DNA of 64,000 nucleotides from Siphonodentalium dalli (taxonomy: Eukaryota; Mollusca; Scaphopoda; Gadilida; Siphonodentaliidae). The stretch covers positions 12,613,710 to 12,677,709 of the forward strand of contig CP136062.1 of the NCBI GenBank assembly GCA_032622095.1, in the 5' to 3' direction. The translations under genes were made by a program, and so were the position numbers. Every line of letters starts with the position of its first letter. Within the stretch, counting starts at the first letter, position 1. Of this stretch, positions 61,429 to 64,000 are shown one piece after another. Below the pieces are notes generated by a model that did no database searches, had not been told where the DNA came from, and worked only from the letters and a program-made list of their open reading frames with translations.

Positions 61429-61548
61429 TCATGCTTCAAACATTTTAAACATGTCATCTTCAGCTTCTTTTATTTTATTTTTATGAAAATTAATAATAAA
61501 TGCGGTGATAAATATGTATATAACGACAAATAGAATCAAATTGGCCAT
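61429..61548 (-). CDS. Candidate 39-residue single-pass membrane microprotein
   Basis: I do not recognise this protein. From an ATG in good context (GCAAAATGG) the frame reads MANLILFVVIYIFITAFII, then NFHKNKIKEAEDDMFKMFEA and a TGA stop. Residues 3-19 form one hydrophobic segment, followed by a basic patch and an acidic/amphipathic tail, the plan of single-pass microproteins. The frame stays open upstream to 61707. A possible acceptor precedes it (CTGTCCTGAG at about 61565), so it could instead be the last exon of a larger membrane protein. Chance cannot be excluded at this length. Confidence 0.3.
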   Translation of the reverse strand: MANLILFVVIYIFITAFIINFHKNKIKEAEDDMFKMFEA

Positions 61549-61624
61549 TTTGCCGTGAAACTCAGGACAGGCAAGCCAGGTACAAAAATTGGTGAAATAT
61601 GAGTACGAACGTAAAAGTGTTCCC

Positions 61625-61765
61625 CTATCGTATTGCGATAATCGCCAACCTAATTCCAATGCCGATGACAATCGAAGCGGACGCGATGTGCATTTTAATT
61701 CTTTCATTACGACTGTTTTGGCGTCCTAATCTATTAAAATATTCTTCTATATCTTGGAAGGTGTT
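61625..61765 (-). CDS. Exon-like frame NTFQDIEEYFNRLG with hydrophobic end
   Basis: A candidate acceptor (AATCCTTCCAG) is followed by a frame reading NTFQDIEEYFNRLGRQNSR, NERIKMH and IASASIVIGIGIRLAIIAIR, then TAG. A charged amphipathic stretch followed by a hydrophobic segment suggests a membrane-anchored end. It lies about 80 bases upstream of the 39-residue frame on the same strand, so the two could be parts of one transcript. No family is recognised, and the plus-strand frame at 61599-61802 covers the same bases. Confidence 0.25.
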   Translation of the reverse strand, partial: NTFQDIEEYFNRLGRQNSRNERIKMHIASASIVIGIGIRLAIIAIR

Positions 61766-61917
61766 CTGGAAGGATTATTTCAATATGTGTATATCGGATT
61801 AACCTTCCAAAAAGATGAGTTTGACGCCTGTATTTCTTGGCATGAATATTAACGAGCGCTCGTCTGCAAGTAGGTCATCTGGATTCGGAATTGGCGTGTT
61901 TTTGTGAAAATGTCAAA

Positions 61918-62275
61918 TTCAATTTCTTCCATCTAAAACATAATTACGCGCTGGACTCGGTCATTTTAGGAACATATATGTATCACACGCACATACACCA
62001 AGTCTCAGCCTAAAAGTTTGAAAAATGACAGTTTTATCGACATAAATCGATGTTAATGGTAAATTCAAATTTCCATGTTAAATTTTATCATTGAAAAAAA
62101 TTCATTTCTTCCATCTAAAACATAATTGCGTGCTGTACTCTGTCATTTTACGAATATGTAGCTATCCCACCAACACACTCCAAGTCTCAGCTTAAAATTT
62201 TGAAAAATGACAGTTTTATCGACATAAATCAATTTTAATGCCAATAATGGCAAATGGAGTGTTAAATAAATTTTA
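61918..62275. repeat. Tandem duplication of about 180 bp
   Basis: TTCTTCCATCTAAAACATAA, CCAAGTCTCAGC and TGAAAAATGACAGTTTTATC occur in both copies (about 61925 and 62106), with moderate divergence. Confidence 0.85.
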
Positions 62276-62469
62276 GGCCAATTAGGGCCCTGCGAATGTT
62301 TTCTGACCTGTTCTATATTGGTCACTAGAGTTCATATTTGACCGGTTACACCTGATAATTATGCGACAGTATAGTCGCGTTACTTTATAGGTCAACATTG
62401 GTCATTATCACCTGACAAATTTATTTTGGTCTATCGTATCAACCCCTATTTTCTCCCGCGCGTAGCCTG

Positions 62470-62815
62470 ACTACCGCTATTCTCAAAGTAATTGACCAGA
62501 AAAACGGGGTGATACCCCGGTCATGACCACGGTGATACCGGTAATAAACGGTAGCTGTATCGAGGCGGCCATGGCAGTGGAATTACGGTATTGGGCGATG
62601 ATACCGCGGTCTTTTAGCGGGCACCGCATTAATTTTTTTGAATACCGCAGTGATTTTCATGGAACACTTTGAGGGGAGGTATTTACTCCCACATACGTTA
62701 ACAAGCGGTATCAGTACCGCGGTATTGGAGGATACCGCGGTATAGTACCGCAGTATTAACGGGGTGACACCACGTTGCTGGCGGTCAATTACTTTAAGTA
62801 CTAGTATAGCGGTAA
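62470..62815. mobile_element. Foldback element full of GATACCGCGGTA palindromes
   Basis: CTACCGCTATTCTCAAAGTA with ATTGACC on the left faces GGTCAATTACTTTAAGTACT with TATAGCGG on the right. The interior has repeated GGTGATAC-CCGG, ATACCGCGGT and TACCGCAGT words that self-pair. The 80-codon minus frame (62583-62825) is built from these words. Confidence 0.65.
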
Positions 62816-62817
62816 GT

Positions 62818-63470
62818 GTCAACATTGGTCATTATCGCTCCACTAATTTGTATCGTTTCATCGGTATGAATTCCATATCCAATTATCCACATATAACCAA
62901 CCCAACCTCTAATCCCGGTCCAATTTATTTATTTCTTTCATCGGTATATTCACGTAACGTAATATTTTATCACGTGATATTTGTACTTATATGTCTATGG
63001 TATTACTATAGTATACTGTATACGTATATCAATTGCTATTCCTATCTATATAATCCTGGTGCCATCTATAGAGATAGATAATTTCAGACTCCCCCCCCCC
63101 CCCCCCCCCCCATTTTACATCATTGCTGCTTTAGTACAGTCGCGATGCAACATCGCTCCACTAATTTATGTCAGTTCATCGGTACAAACCACTTTTTCTC
63201 CGAGTCCATATAACCAACCCAACATCTTATAGATGACTATTCTGGCACTATATAGAGATGACTAAGATTCTGACACCCCCCCTATTTTATAGCCATGTTG
63301 CAACAGTAGAGTTCAGATGCATATTATGTCAACATCGGTCGTTATCGCTCTACAAATTTATATCGGTTCAACCCTTAGTTCCCTGTATCGCCCACCCCTC
63401 CCTCAGTTTATTTTTTCAGTTGTATTGTAGTCTCATTACGTACACATTTTATCTTTTCTAACTTTTGCTT
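62818..63470. repeat. Repeats: CAACATTGGTCATTATCGCT units
   Basis: (G)CAACAT(T/C)GGTC(A/G)TTATCGCTC-xACxAATTTxTATCGxTTCA units appear at about 62820, 63148 and 63330, with a weaker one at 62392 on the far side of the foldback element. A C run is at 63091-63111. No gene is supported. Confidence 0.65.
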
Positions 63471-63681
63471 CAACGCGTTGAGTTCCGCTGCAGACAATAT
63501 AAAACTGACAACATTTTGAAATGTAAGCAGGCTTCAAACTCATCTTATCCAAGAAAAACTCTGGTTACATAAGAAATTTGTGTATAAGGTGTACGCGCAT
63601 TTGTCGCGTTAAAAACAAAAGGTCCCAAGTCAAGGTCCAAATCCCCAACACACTGATGTGAGGTTTAACTCCATCTATATA

Positions 63682-63973
63682 CAGTAATTGATCACTTAAC
63701 CACAGCAAAATAATGGGTATTTTTTCATGATTTTAAATCCTGAAAAATTACCCATAATTCTGCTGTGGTTAAGTGGTCAATTACTTTGGGCATTACTGTA
63801 ACCAATATAAGGATTTGAGGTGTAATAATAACTCAATCCTCATACAGTAATGTCCAAAGTAATCGACCACTTAACCACAGCATAATTATTGGTAATTTGT
63901 CAGGATTTTAAATGCTGAAAAAATACCCATAATTCTGCTGTGGTTAAGTGGTCAATTACTTTGGGCATTACTG
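63682..63973. mobile_element. Two tandem TA-flanked palindromic MITEs, copies 4 and 5
   Basis: CAGTAATTGATCACTTAACC...GGGCATTACTG (63682-63798) and CAGTAATGTCCAAAGTAATC...GGGCATTACTG (63845-63973) are hairpins of the 29377-type family, each between TA dinucleotides. Both are followed by the same AACCAATATAAGGATTTGAG flank, so the MITE and flank were duplicated together with a period of about 175 bp. Confidence 0.85.
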
Positions 63974-64000
63974 TAACCAATATAAGGATTTGAGGTGTAA

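Overview
This window looks like a stretch of an AT-rich, repeat-laden animal nuclear genome, most likely a marine invertebrate. The evidence is one spliced, conserved eukaryotic gene, many DNA transposons and LINE remnants of animal type, long minisatellites, poly-C tracts, and a 100-base run of N (50008-50107) that marks a scaffold gap. I cannot name the species. I see no operons, CRISPR arrays, rRNA or tRNA.

The only host gene I can name is ARL3, an ARF-like small GTPase of cilia. It lies on the minus strand, with three consecutive phase-0 coding exons at 11155-11012, 10099-9983 and 7769-7719. Together these give 104 residues, from Gly2 through the G1 P-loop, switch regions and WDIGGQ box to the start of the fourth coding exon. 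I could not find the start-codon exon upstream or the exons carrying the NKQD region and C-terminus downstream, so those may lie outside the window or be hidden in repeats.

Almost everything else is transposable elements, many nested. 1-3.36 kb: inverted arms of short tandem repeats around a degenerate CATATA/CCATGG satellite. 5.8-7.6 kb: small MITEs. 11.3-13.75 kb: a hAT element with a BED-finger relic and a LINE inserted in it. 15.2-17 kb: a terminal-inverted-repeat (TIR) element. 19.6-26.0 kb: a giant foldback-like composite with a 2-kb satellite core, holding two further insertions with 8-bp target-site duplications (TSDs). 26.8-28.0 and 33.1-33.5 kb: two members of a family whose ends are arrays of CTTAAG-centred palindromes. 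29.2-33.9 kb: TA-flanked palindromic MITEs and TTAA-flanked piggyBac-like elements. 35.7-43.4 kb: a Mutator-like element with arms of about 360 bp and a broken transposase, itself interrupted by a 3.6-kb element whose ends are packed with ACACATATGTGT-type palindromes. 44-47.4 kb: tandem repeats carrying TCAAGGTCA. 48.4-49.1 kb: a THAP-like start codon region running into a 304-bp perfect tandem duplication. 50.5-57.4 kb: a hAT MITE, LINE relics, Kolobok-like TTAA elements, and a truncated LINE flanked by 120-bp identical direct repeats. 57.9-64 kb: further foldback elements, a CTCF-like core motif, and small candidate reading frames.

The genes do not form a pathway. The biological story is a host gene with TE-swollen introns in a transposon graveyard, where several insertions can be reconstructed to the base from TSDs. 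The most promising material for new description is the two element families with palindromic subterminal arrays, the long-TSD LINE insertion, and the foldback elements with satellite cores.
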